Shown here: piece after piece, positions 37,235 through 45,581 of the stretch
Position numbering within the stretch: the stretch's first letter is position 1
Layout: every line of letters starts with the position of its first letter
Source of the DNA: Halobacillus amylolyticus
GTDB taxonomy: Bacteria; Bacillota; Bacilli; Bacillales; Halobacillaceae
NCBI RefSeq assembly: GCF_022921115.1
Contig: NZ_CP095075.1
Location: 2,864,001-2,928,000 of the forward strand
DNA length: 64,000 nucleotides
Direction of reading: 5' to 3'
Notes under the pieces: generated by a model
Told to the model about the DNA's origin: nothing
Databases searched by the model: none
Seen by the model: only the letters and a program-made list of their open reading frames with translations
Program-made: the position numbers and the translations under genes

Positions 37235-37268
37235 AAAGGCCCTCGAAATGTAAATTTCGAGGGCCTTT
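37235..37268. terminator. Strong hairpin terminator between convergent genes
   Basis: Perfect 15-bp stem AAAGGCCCTCGAAAT with its complement and a 4-nt loop; ends the SLC13 gene on the minus strand and can serve the plus strand too. Confidence 0.85.
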
Positions 37269-37271
37269 GTT

Positions 37272-38914
37272 TTAACGCAGGTTACTAGGGAATTCTGTGA
37301 GTGTAATCCCCCATACTAATGGAATAAGGAAATAAACGGCTATGGCTAAAATGAAAATGGAAATGATATTTAACCAAAAGCCTGCCTTAGCCATGTCAGG
37401 AATTCTCAGGTAGCCTGATCCGAATACCACCGCGTTTGGCGGTGTTGCCACAGGCAGCATAAATGCGCATGATGCGGCTACTCCGGCACCAATCATTAAA
37501 CTGTATGGGTGTACATTAATCGCGACAGCAAGGGAGGCCATAATCGGGAACATCATTGTCGCTGTTGCTGTATTTGATGTAATTTCAGTTAAGAAAATGA
37601 CTAGTGTAATGACAGCAAGCAAGATGATAAAGAAGGGTACTCCCTCTAATACGGTTAACTGTTCTCCAATCCATTGAGCAAGACCAGAATCTCTAAATCC
37701 GGCTGCTATAGCCAAACCACCACCAAAGAGTAAGAGGATACCCCAAGGCAGCTCCTTTGCTGTATCCCAGTTCATTAATGCCTTAGCCTTCTTATTTCGG
37801 GCTGGAATAACAAATAGAACAATGGAAGCGGCAATCGCAATAACGGCATCGTCAATACCCGGAACAAGGGGAGCGAGTATAAATGAGCGTGAGATCCATG
37901 CTAACGCAGTGATAACAAATACAGTCATAACTGCTTTTTCCTCATAGCTCATGTTTCCTAATGCTTTTCTTTCATCAGAGATAACCTTCCGTCCTCCTGG
38001 GATTTCTTTTAACTTCATTGGATAGGCTACTTTTACAAGATACACCCAAGCGATCGCCAATAAAACAACCGCAATCGGTACACCAAACAACATCCAGCGG
38101 GCAAAAGAAATATCTATGCCATAAAGTTCATCAATTGTACCCGCAAAGATCGTATTAGGGGCGTACCTATTAAGGTGCCAAGCCCGCCAATTGAAGCCGA
38201 ATAAGCAATCCCAAGCATAAGAGCTTTACCAAAATTAAAGTTTTCTTTAGATGTATCAATCGGGTCATTCTTAAGAGAGTCAGCCACTTGATAAATAATA
38301 GCAAGGCCAATAGGGACCATCATCATCGCTGTAGCTGTATTTGAAATCCACATCGATAGAAATCCGGTGGCGACCATGAAACCGAGGATGATGCGCTCCG
38401 TATTTGTCCCAATCGCTGATATGATACCAAGAGCGATTCGCTTATGTAGATTCCATCTTTCCATTGCAAGTGCAATAATAAATCCACCCATAAATAAGAA
38501 AATAGTATCAGAGCCGTAGGAGGAAGTCGTTGCATCAAGGTCTAAGCCTCCAGTGATCGGGAATAGCACGATAGGTAACAGTGAAGTAACGGGAATAGGT
38601 ATAGCTTCACTAATCCACCACGTCGCAATCCAAATGGTCGAGGCTAAAATAGCTTGCCCTTCACTTGATAACGTTTCAGGGTTGAAAAAGATCATCATAA
38701 TAGCAAATAATAACGGACCAAGCCAGAGACCGATTTTTTGAGCTGGTTTATAATGGACTGGCGGTTCATCACCACCGCCATCTTCTTCTTCTTTGTGGCT
38801 TTTCTCTTCAAAAGAACTGCCTGTGTTTCCGCTTACAAAAAAGCTTAGCAGATCTTTTGCCTGCTGGTGGAGTTTCCACATATCATTCCACCAGTGGGAA
38901 AGTGCGTACTTCAT
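37272..38914 (-). pseudogene. SLC13/DASS sodium-dicarboxylate symporter, interrupted by a frameshift
   Basis: Sodium-coupled di/tricarboxylate carrier. The 5' part (38914 to about 38160) has a charged N-terminus, then helices with WWISEAIPIPVTSLLPI and SNTATAMMMVPIG, and reaches GGLGTLIGTP. The 3' part (from about 38160 to 37272) continues in another frame through NTIFAGTIDE, TEITSNTATATMMFPI and ATPPNAVVFGSG. One extra base in the run GGGG 38158-38161 (CCCC on the coding strand) restores LIGTPPNT, the known sodium/substrate motif. Joined length would be about 547 residues. AAAGGAGG precedes the ATG. Confidence 0.85.
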
Positions 38915-39060
38915 AGGTTTTCCTCCTTTTAGGTGTGTGAACTTTTAAACTATTACGAAATCGCTCGAATTTCAAGTGTTTTACACTAGGATAATTTTGT
39001 ATATTATCATCTATCACCATTATAATAGACATATAACAGCAATTATAGGAGGCTAAAGTA

Positions 39061-40410
39061 ATGAGAGAACAAGTAGAGTTACATAAAGGCAAATTTTTAG
39101 AAGAACTGCAAGAATTTTTAAGAATACCGAGTATTTCTAGCTTATCAGAGCATAAACAAGATGTTCAAAAAGGTGCCGATTGGGTAGCGAATGCTCTAGA
39201 GAAAATAGGTATGGAGAATATTGAAGTCATTGAGACCGACGGCCATCCAATTGTTTATGCAGACTGGCTTCATGCAGATGACCGACCCACGGTGCTTATT
39301 TATGGTCACTATGATGTTCAGCCTGCAGATCCGCTTGAGTTATGGGATTCAAAGCCATTTGCTCCTGATATTAAGGACGGTAAAATTTATGCTAGAGGCG
39401 CGACGGATGATAAAGGGCAACTGTTTATTCATATTAAGGCATTAGAACTTCTTATGACCGAACACAGATCTCTGCCCGTCAATGTAAAGTTCTGCATTGA
39501 AGGGGAAGAGGAGATTGCAAGCCCGCATCTACCACCATATATTGATAAGAATACAGAGAAGCTTTCTGCTGATGCTGTGCTGATTTCCGACACTTCTTTT
39601 ATTGAAAAAGGGCAGCCAGCGATATGTACATCATTACGTGGGGCTCTTGCCATGGAGGTAGGTGTGAAAACGGCCAATACAGACCTGCATTCCGGCTCGT
39701 ATGGAGGCGGTGTTCCTAATGCCATTCACTCGCTCGTTCACATTCTCGACACCCTCCATGATCAAAAGGGAAAAATAGCCGTGGATGGTTTTTATGAAGG
39801 AGTTCCGACTGTAACGGATAACCTTAGAAAAGAAGTCGCAGCTATACCCTTTGATGAAGGAAAAACGATGCAAGAATTGGGATTAGACTCACTGTACGGA
39901 GAAAAAGGATTCACCTTTCAGGAGCAAACGGGGATCCGTCCGACTTTAGAAATCAATGGGATCACCGGCGGTTTTCAAGGTGAAGGCATTAAAACCATTG
40001 TACCTAGTGAGGCAAGTGCGAAAATAAGCTGCCGCCTTGTTGGTGAACAGGATCCTCAAGAGGTTTATGAGCGTATTGAACGGCATATGAAAACACATAA
40101 ATTAGAAGGAAGCCGCATCACAGTAAATTCATTGATTCAAGCAAAACCAGTTTCATTAAATTCACAGGAACCTATGATCCAAAAAGCCGCAGAAGCGTAT
40201 GAAAAAGTGTACGGTGTCAGACCGCTTTTTCCTAAAGAAGGCGGTTCAATTCCAATCGTTGAAGTATTTTCCAGAGTACTTGATGCCCCTGTTGTCCTGA
40301 TGGGATTCGGTTTGCCATCGGAAAATCTGCATGCGCCAAATGAACACTTTCACTTAGAAAATTTCACACAAGGGATCGAAACCGTGTGCGAGTATTTAGA
40401 GAACCTCTAA
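39061..40410 (+). CDS. M20 family dipeptidase
   Basis: Zinc-dependent dipeptidase of the M20 family (CNDP/DapE-like), 449 residues. Metal and catalytic residues lie in YGHYDVQPAD (His and Asp), ARGATDDKGQ (bridging Asp), EGEEEIASP (catalytic Glu and metal Glu), ISDTSF and the late His in LPSENLHAPNEHF. The inserted dimerisation/lid domain carries TDLHSGSYGGGVPNA. Cytoplasmic, acting on dipeptides or peptide-like amides. AGGAGG before ATG. A terminator hairpin follows. Confidence 0.92.
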   Translation: MREQVELHKGKFLEELQEFLRIPSISSLSEHKQDVQKGADWVANALEKIGMENIEVIETDGHPIVYADWLHADDRPTVLIYGHYDVQPADPLELWDSKPFAPDIKDGKIYARGATDDKGQLFIHIKALELLMTEHRSLPVNVKFCIEGEEEIASPHLPPYIDKNTEKLSADAVLISDTSFIEKGQPAICTSLRGALAMEVGVKTANTDLHSGSYGGGVPNAIHSLVHILDTLHDQKGKIAVDGFYEGVPTVTDNLRKEVAAIPFDEGKTMQELGLDSLYGEKGFTFQEQTGIRPTLEINGITGGFQGEGIKTIVPSEASAKISCRLVGEQDPQEVYERIERHMKTHKLEGSRITVNSLIQAKPVSLNSQEPMIQKAAEAYEKVYGVRPLFPKEGGSIPIVEVFSRVLDAPVVLMGFGLPSENLHAPNEHFHLENFTQGIETVCEYLENL

Positions 40411-40418
40411 CATTCAAA

Positions 40419-40450
40419 CGGGGCAGCTTATTTCGTGAAAGCCTGCCCCG
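40419..40450 (+). terminator. Terminator of the dipeptidase gene
   Basis: CGGGGCAG / CTGCCCCG stem with a 16-nt loop just after the stop, followed by CTATTTTAT. It also lies at the end of the convergent small zinc-protein gene. Confidence 0.65.
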
Positions 40451-40455
40451 CTATT

Positions 40456-40590
40456 TTATGAGCCTTCTTTTTCGTCTGCACAGTCAAAGCAATAAAGCGT
40501 TTTATCTTCACCAACCACACCATTCAAAAAACCATCTAAACAAGAGATTTCTTTGCCGCACTGACGGCAATTGCCTACGAGCTCCTGCAT
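40456..40590 (-). CDS. Small zinc-binding protein, 44 residues
   Basis: Short gene with four usable cysteine pairs: NCRQCGKEISC in the first half and YCFDCADE near the end, the CxxC...CxxC layout of a zinc ribbon. AGGATGG lies ten bases before the ATG. It starts 18 bases after the DUF488 gene and probably shares its transcript. Function unknown; no family recognised. Confidence 0.65.
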   Translation of the reverse strand: MQELVGNCRQCGKEISCLDGFLNGVVGEDKTLYCFDCADEKEGS

Positions 40591-40607
40591 GCTATCACCA
40601 TCCTGTG

Positions 40608-40964
40608 TTAATGATCTTCAATCAATTCCTTTAGTACAACGGCATGGTTGTATTCCGTTTCTTTTGCTGCAAAAAGAAGGACAAGCCGCTCGCTGTCAGC
40701 CATCTTTTTTAGTTCATCAAGTTTTTCAGTCCGTTCAGAGCTTTGCTGAATTTCCTTTTTATAAGACTTCTTGAATTCATAAAATTTCTCAGGATCATGG
40801 TCGAACCATTTTCTTAATGAGGAACTTGGTGCAATATCCTTCATCCATTCATCAAGGTCGGCATCCTCTTTTGATATACCTCGCGGCCAAACACGGTCGA
40901 TTAGTATTCTATTACCACCTGTACGAGTGTCTTCATCATAGATGCGTTTGAGTACAACTGACAT
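40608..40964 (-). CDS. DUF488 family protein
   Basis: 118 residues. The family pattern is clear: LKRIYDE near the start, RVWPRGISKEDADLDEWMKDIAPS (quoted in part as RVWPRG and WMKDIAPS) at about 26-50, LRKWFDHDPEKF and LLFAAKETEYNHAVVL at the end. The biochemical role of DUF488 proteins is not known. Soluble, first gene of a two-gene unit with the 44-residue zinc protein. Confidence 0.9.
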   Translation of the reverse strand: MSVVLKRIYDEDTRTGGNRILIDRVWPRGISKEDADLDEWMKDIAPSSSLRKWFDHDPEKFYEFKKSYKKEIQQSSERTEKLDELKKMADSERLVLLFAAKETEYNHAVVLKELIEDH

Positions 40965-41055
40965 TCTATCACCTTCCTTGAAATTATTGTATAGTATTCC
41001 TTTACCCTAAATGAGTGAGATCAATCCCTGAAAACAAACCACTTTTTGACAAACA

Positions 41056-42258
41056 CTAAGCTTTCATGGATGCACGAACATGCTGTTGCTTTCTTTGTTT
41101 AGACTGATAAAAAAGGAATAAACCAAACACACCAAGTACAACAACGGCGCAAAAGATATAAAGTGCTGAAAAACTTGCGAACGCAATTAGAAGGCCTAAT
41201 ACATAGGAGCCAATCGCAATACCTGTATCGTATAAAGTGAAGAAAGTGGCTGTAGCATGGCCGCTGCGATAATCAGAAGTGGATTGAACAGCTATCGTTT
41301 GGAGGCTTGGCAGTAAAGATCCATACCCCAAGCCGATTAACCCCGCTGATATTAACAATCCCCAGGCAGATTGGATGAAGCTTAGGCTGACTAATCCAAC
41401 CGCAAAAATAAGTAAACATGGTAAAATGACAAAGCCAGGGCCTTTTACATCAAAGGTACGACCCATATAGGGGCGAGATAAAATCATGACAAAAGCAAAA
41501 ACAACAAAAAAGTAACTGGAGACTTCTGACAATCCTAGAGAATTAGCGTACACGGAGATAAATGAAATAATCCCAGAGTAAGCAAAAGCTACCAAGCTAC
41601 TAATGAACGCGATAGGCAAGGCTTTTACTTCAAATAAATCATGAATGGAAAGCTTGCTTCTAGTTGGAGATGAAGTTTGCTCTAGTTGTTTTGGCACATG
41701 AACAACACAAGAACAAACGAGACCAATGACCATCGATACACTTAAGGTTAAAAATAGTGTGTGGAATGAGGTGAATTGAAGCATGGTCAAGCCAATAAAC
41801 GGCCCTACAACGACAGCTAAATTCATCGCCATAGCGAAATATCCTAGCCCCTCTCCACGCCTTTCGGACGGGATCACATCGGCTGCAATAGCTCCTGTTG
41901 CTGTTGTCAGCACCCCAAAGGAGAGACCATGAAAGAACCTTAATGCTAACAATGCCTCATATTGCGTGATCCACATATATAAGAATGTGGTCGCAGCAAA
42001 TAGGGTAACCGACAGAACTAGGCCTCTCTTTTTGCCTATTTGCTCAAGTAGTCTGCCAGAAAATGGACGGACAACGATAGCGGCTATAAGCATCATCGTC
42101 ACGAGTAACCCACCCTGCGCTCCACTTCCATCTAGGTTTTCTATTACATAAATAGGTAATGTCGTTAGTAAAGTATAAAAAGTTATAAAAACTACGAAAT
42201 GTGCCAACGACACACTTATAAAGCTTTTAGTCCAAATCGGTTTTCTATTGTTCTTCAT
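41056..42258 (-). CDS. MFS transporter, drug/metabolite efflux type
   Basis: 400 residues with about twelve membrane helices. The loop after helix 2, RPFSGRLLEQIGKKRGL, is the MFS A-motif region. GGAGCGG precedes the ATG. The gene overlaps the upstream marR gene by 14 bases, so it is co-transcribed with, and probably repressed by, that regulator. An efflux role is inferred from the pairing; substrate unknown. Confidence 0.88.
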   Translation of the reverse strand: MKNNRKPIWTKSFISVSLAHFVVFITFYTLLTTLPIYVIENLDGSGAQGGLLVTMMLIAAIVVRPFSGRLLEQIGKKRGLVLSVTLFAATTFLYMWITQYEALLALRFFHGLSFGVLTTATGAIAADVIPSERRGEGLGYFAMAMNLAVVVGPFIGLTMLQFTSFHTLFLTLSVSMVIGLVCSCVVHVPKQLEQTSSPTRSKLSIHDLFEVKALPIAFISSLVAFAYSGIISFISVYANSLGLSEVSSYFFVVFAFVMILSRPYMGRTFDVKGPGFVILPCLLIFAVGLVSLSFIQSAWGLLISAGLIGLGYGSLLPSLQTIAVQSTSDYRSGHATATFFTLYDTGIAIGSYVLGLLIAFASFSALYIFCAVVVLGVFGLFLFYQSKQRKQQHVRASMKA

Positions 42259-42685
42259 AATTGTTATTCCGCTCCTTGGACCCTAGTTTTCTCAAAAGCA
42301 ATCTCAGTTGTTCTTCTTCTTTTGCAGACAAGCCTATTAAAATTTCATCCTCGTATGTTCTAATTATTTCTACTAATTCAGCCACTTTAGCATGTGCCTC
42401 GTTTGAAATCTCTATGATCCGTTCTCTTTTGTCTGATCCCTTTTCACGGGTGACCCAACCTTTTTCCACAAGACGAGTAATGGTTCTGGTAACAGTAGGT
42501 GCTTCTACATTTAAATATTGCCAGATGGATGTTTGTGTCATGGGACCCTTCTTATACAAACAATAAAGAATAGACCACTGTGAGAGGAACAATCCGTGGA
42601 CCTTCAATCTTTCGTTAACTTGTTTATTCAACGTACGGACTTGTTGATTTAAAAGGTGTAACAAATGATGATTAGAAAAATTCAC
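42245..42685 (-). CDS. MarR family transcriptional regulator
   Basis: 146 residues with a winged helix-turn-helix: QTSIWQYLNVEAPTVTRTI as the recognition region and LVEKGWVTREKGSDKRERI as the wing. GTG 42685 is preferred because AGGAG is seven bases upstream; GTG 42694 abuts that site. It heads a two-gene operon with an MFS carrier. A perfect palindrome just upstream is the likely autoregulatory site. Confidence 0.88.
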   Translation of the reverse strand: MNFSNHHLLHLLNQQVRTLNKQVNERLKVHGLFLSQWSILYCLYKKGPMTQTSIWQYLNVEAPTVTRTITRLVEKGWVTREKGSDKRERIIEISNEAHAKVAELVEIIRTYEDEILIGLSAKEEEQLRLLLRKLGSKERNNNYEEQ

Positions 42686-42703
42686 TATATTCACTCCTGA
42701 TAT

Positions 42704-42719
42704 TTACTTAGGTAAGTAA
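42704..42719. promoter_or_regulatory. Candidate MarR operator
   Basis: TTACTTA GG TAAGTAA, a perfect 7-bp inverted repeat with a 2-base centre, 18 bases before the marR start. The size and symmetry fit MarR-type dimers. Binding is inferred. Confidence 0.6.
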
Positions 42720-42791
42720 TGCGCATGAAGAACATACTAAAAGATCATGATTCTTTTGTAAAGAGAAGAGCCCTAACTTATAACCAGTAAT

Positions 42792-42836
42792 CCCTCTCAC
42801 CAAGTGAATTTGCTCGCTAGGTGAGGGGGTTTTTTT
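42792..42836 (+). terminator. Leader or orphan terminator before the methyltransferase gene
   Basis: CCCTCTCACC / GGTGAGGGGG (one G-T pair), 18-nt loop, then seven T residues. No plus-strand gene lies before it: the nearest genes are divergent. It sits 52 bases before the methyltransferase ATG and would stop a leader transcript. Confidence 0.7.
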
Positions 42837-42887
42837 GTGTTATCTTATCTATAGTTATTCAATCACGTAATAAGGCAGGAGAATGGT

Positions 42888-44087
42888 ATGTCGAAGGAAA
42901 TTATAGTGAAAATAAGCGAAAAGCACGTAAATAAGTATAGAAAAGGGTATCCGTTGCTGCACAAAGAGGCGATGATCAATCAACACGAGTTACGGGATGA
43001 GGGCACAACCTTGAAGCTTGTTGATAGAAGAGGAAATTTTATCGGAAAAGCTTACTATGGAAAACAAAACAAAGGTTCTGGCTGGATAGTGACCCGCAAT
43101 GAGTCGGAAGCTATCGATGAGACTCTTTTTAATAAAAAAATTAAACGAGCATTGAAGGATAGAGAGAACTTATTTATGGATCCAGAAACCACAGCCTTTC
43201 GAGTATTCAATGGAGAAGGGGATGGCATTGGCGGTTTTACCATTGATTATTATGCTGGCTACTATTTAATCAATTGGTACAGCGAAGGAATCTATTCATT
43301 TCGTAATCATGTCATCGAATCATTGAAAAGTAATGTTGAATACAAAGCCATTTACCAGAAGAAACGCTTTGGAAAGCAAGGCCAATATATTGAAGAAGAT
43401 GAGTTTGTCGCTGGAGAGCGTGGGGAGTTTCCTATTATAGTCAAAGAAAATGGTGTGGATTTTGCTGTCTATTTAAATGAAGGTGCCATGGTAGGGATCT
43501 TCCTTGATCAGCGTGAAGTGAGAAGAGCTATCCGAGATCAGTATGCCAAAGGTAAGACGGTGCTTAACACCTTCTCCTATACGGGTGCCTTCTCAGTGTT
43601 TTCCGCACTTGGCGAAGCATCACATACAACGAGTGTCGATTTAGCGAACCGCAGCTATGCGAAAACGATCGAGAACTTTAGTCTTAATGGGATTGATTAT
43701 GAAGCTCAGGATATTATTGTCGATGACGTATTCAAATACTTTAAATATGCTAAAAAGAAGCAGAAATCGTTTGACCTAGTTATTCTTGATCCCCCAAGCT
43801 TTGCCCGGTCAAAGAAATTCACCTTCCGTGCTGAGAAGGACTATACGAATCTGCTGAAAGAAGCGATTGCGATTACTGAAGAACAAGGTGTCATTATAGC
43901 TTCAACAAACTGCAGCAAATTTGGTATGAAGAAGTTCAAAACATTTATTGATAAGGCTTTTAAAGATGCTTCAGTAGCATATAAGCTGATTGAGGAGTAT
44001 TCGCTTCCTGAAGATTACAAAACGATTTCTGAATTTAAAGAAGGGGATTATCTTAAAGTTGTTTCTATACAATTGCTAAAAGGATAA
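42888..44087 (+). CDS. Class I SAM-dependent rRNA large-subunit methyltransferase (RlmI-like)
   Basis: 399 residues: N-terminal PUA domain (about 1-75), a linker beta-domain, and a Rossmann-type methyltransferase domain from about residue 200. VLNTFSYTGAFSVFSALGEA is the SAM-binding motif I, LVILDPPSFARSKK is motif IV with the catalytic-loop DPPSF, and ASTNCSKFG follows. This layout matches RlmI/YwbD proteins that make 5-methylcytosine in 23S rRNA; exact target not shown. GCAGGAG before ATG. A terminator lies in the leader. Confidence 0.9.
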   Translation: MSKEIIVKISEKHVNKYRKGYPLLHKEAMINQHELRDEGTTLKLVDRRGNFIGKAYYGKQNKGSGWIVTRNESEAIDETLFNKKIKRALKDRENLFMDPETTAFRVFNGEGDGIGGFTIDYYAGYYLINWYSEGIYSFRNHVIESLKSNVEYKAIYQKKRFGKQGQYIEEDEFVAGERGEFPIIVKENGVDFAVYLNEGAMVGIFLDQREVRRAIRDQYAKGKTVLNTFSYTGAFSVFSALGEASHTTSVDLANRSYAKTIENFSLNGIDYEAQDIIVDDVFKYFKYAKKKQKSFDLVILDPPSFARSKKFTFRAEKDYTNLLKEAIAITEEQGVIIASTNCSKFGMKKFKTFIDKAFKDASVAYKLIEEYSLPEDYKTISEFKEGDYLKVVSIQLLKG

Positions 44088-44203
44088 GCTTGTCTTAATC
44101 ATGTCTCTCCTATAAATAACATTCGTTTATGGTCAGTTTGGGTAAATACGAGGGTGGGAAAACTGAGTATAGACGATTTTTATATAAAAGGAGCGGTTAG
44201 AAT

Positions 44204-44968
44204 ATGGGTAAATTAGATGGTAAAACAGCTTATATTACTGGTGGTGCAGGCGGTATTGGCAAAGAAACAGCCAAGTGCTTCTTGCAAGAGGGAGCTAAAG
44301 TTGCACTTGTTGATCTAGAGGAAGAGGCTCTGAGTAAAGCTAAATCTGAAGTTGAGGAATTTGGTGAAGTCGTTACCATTCAAGCCGATGTAACAAATGA
44401 ATCTGAGGTAAAGAAATATGTACAAAAGGCAGTGTCAGAATTAGGTTCACCTAATATCTTCTTTAATAATGCTGGTATTGAGGGAAAAGTTGCGCCTATT
44501 GTTGAACAATCAGTGGATGATTTCGATAAAGTAATGGGAGTGAATGTTCGAGGAGTCTTTTTAGGTCTAAAACATGTATTGCCCGTTATGGCGAAAGAAG
44601 GCAGCATCATCAATATGTCCTCTGTAGCTGGTTTAATGGGAAGTCCTGGTGTAGCTCCTTATGTTGCATCAAAGCATGGTGTTGTGGGTTTAACTAAAAC
44701 AGCTGCACTTGAGGCTGCCGAGGAAAATATCAGAGTGAACTCCATCCATCCATCACCAGTAAACACACGAATGATGAGATCACTGGAAGAAGGAATGAAT
44801 CCTGGTAAAGGCGAAGAGGCAAAAGAATCCTTCACAAGTACCATTCCTCTCCATCGTTATGGGGAAACAGCTGATATAGCAAATTTAGTATTATTCCTAG
44901 CTTCTGACGATAGTAAATTTGTTACCGGCGGACAATATCGTGTAGATGGTGGAATGGGCGCAACATAA
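44204..44968 (+). CDS. SDR family oxidoreductase
   Basis: Classical short-chain dehydrogenase/reductase, 254 residues: cofactor motif GGAGGIGKE at 12-20 with Asp37 in VALVDLEEE favouring NAD(H), NNAGIEG, catalytic Ser in NMSSVAGLMG, and YVASKHG (Tyr and Lys). The Cys-free C-terminus ends in TGGQYRVDGGMGAT. Substrate unknown; the closest types are glucose or 3-oxoacyl dehydrogenases. AAAGGAG before ATG. Single gene with its own terminator. Confidence 0.9.
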   Translation: MGKLDGKTAYITGGAGGIGKETAKCFLQEGAKVALVDLEEEALSKAKSEVEEFGEVVTIQADVTNESEVKKYVQKAVSELGSPNIFFNNAGIEGKVAPIVEQSVDDFDKVMGVNVRGVFLGLKHVLPVMAKEGSIINMSSVAGLMGSPGVAPYVASKHGVVGLTKTAALEAAEENIRVNSIHPSPVNTRMMRSLEEGMNPGKGEEAKESFTSTIPLHRYGETADIANLVLFLASDDSKFVTGGQYRVDGGMGAT

Positions 44969-44983
44969 TTCATGTAAGGAATT

Positions 44984-45016
44984 GGAGGGCAGCTTTAAAA
45001 GGCTGCTCTTCTTTTT
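44984..45016 (+). terminator. Terminator of the SDR gene
   Basis: GGGCAGC...GGCTGCTC stem with a short loop followed by CTTTTTT. Confidence 0.75.
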
Positions 45017-45333
45017 TGTGTTTTTCATACTGAGTAGGGGTAATGATTTTTTCTTTATGACGCAAAAGCATCTTTAAGGCCTTCTGTGAGCTTTCTTAGC
45101 AATTAAGGTCTTATGGCATGTCAAATCTATTAAACCGCCTTTAAAAGGCTTTTATTTCATTTAAATTTGACTCGATTGTACATTATTTTAGAACTTTTAC
45201 TCTATTATCCATTCCTGAAGCATTTTCGTAGTTTAGTTCATCTTGTTTTGCTACAGATAAATCCTATAGTTCTTGTTTACAATAACTGTGAGAAAAGGGG
45301 GTAGTTACTAACAGGAGAATAGAATATACAAAA
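45017..45333. other. AT-rich spacer upstream of the partition locus
   Basis: No gene seen. One weak hairpin, GCCTTT/AAAGGC near 45135, followed by TTTTATTTC may be a second terminator. Confidence 0.4.
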
Positions 45334-45490
45334 AAGTGTACTTGCAAACAATTTGTTTTCAAAAAGAACACATTTCAGTTTGCAAGTAAACAAATAAGTA
45401 CGCAAGCTGCTTTTACAGTAGGTGTGCTTATTTGTGTGCAAGAATTCATTTTTGTGTTCTTGCGTGCACAAAAGAACACGCAAAAAGGCA
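45334..45490. repeat. Iteron-like repeat cluster, candidate centromere (parC) of the actin operon
   Basis: Six copies of a short YGCAAG/A motif, in both orientations, begin at 45341 (CTTGCA), 45381 (TGCAAG), 45401 (CGCAAG), 45437 (TGCAAG), 45459 (CTTGCG) and 45479 (CGCAAA). Neighbouring starts are about 20 or 40 bases apart, roughly two or four helix turns. TACTTGCAAAC (45339) and GTTTGCAAGTA (45378) form a perfect 11-bp inverted pair. AAGAACAC occurs at 45364 and 45472 and inverted at 45454. The cluster ends at the promoter of the actin gene, the place where ParR-type adaptors bind in plasmid systems. The repeats are seen; the centromere role is inferred. Confidence 0.6.
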
Positions 45491-45492
45491 CA

Positions 45493-45521
45493 TTGACTAT
45501 TATGAGAAATTTTAATATGTT
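45493..45521 (+). promoter_or_regulatory. Sigma-A promoter of the actin operon
   Basis: TTGACT, 17 bases, TATGTT. It abuts the last YGCAAG-type repeat, so a protein bound to the repeats would also control transcription. Confidence 0.6.
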
Positions 45522-45581
45522 TGATATAGAGGCAGGTTATCTCTAGTAACCTACTGTTTGAAATAAAAAGGAGAGTTTAAA

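Noticed and set aside
44125-44145. Sigma-B-like promoter (GTTTAT...GGGTAA) before the SDR gene
   Set aside because: The spacer is only 9 bases; the sigma-B consensus needs 12-14, so the match is probably chance.
45277-45483. Minus-strand open frame across the repeat cluster
   Set aside because: It only mirrors the low-complexity repeats, has no binding site and has a composition unlike a protein.
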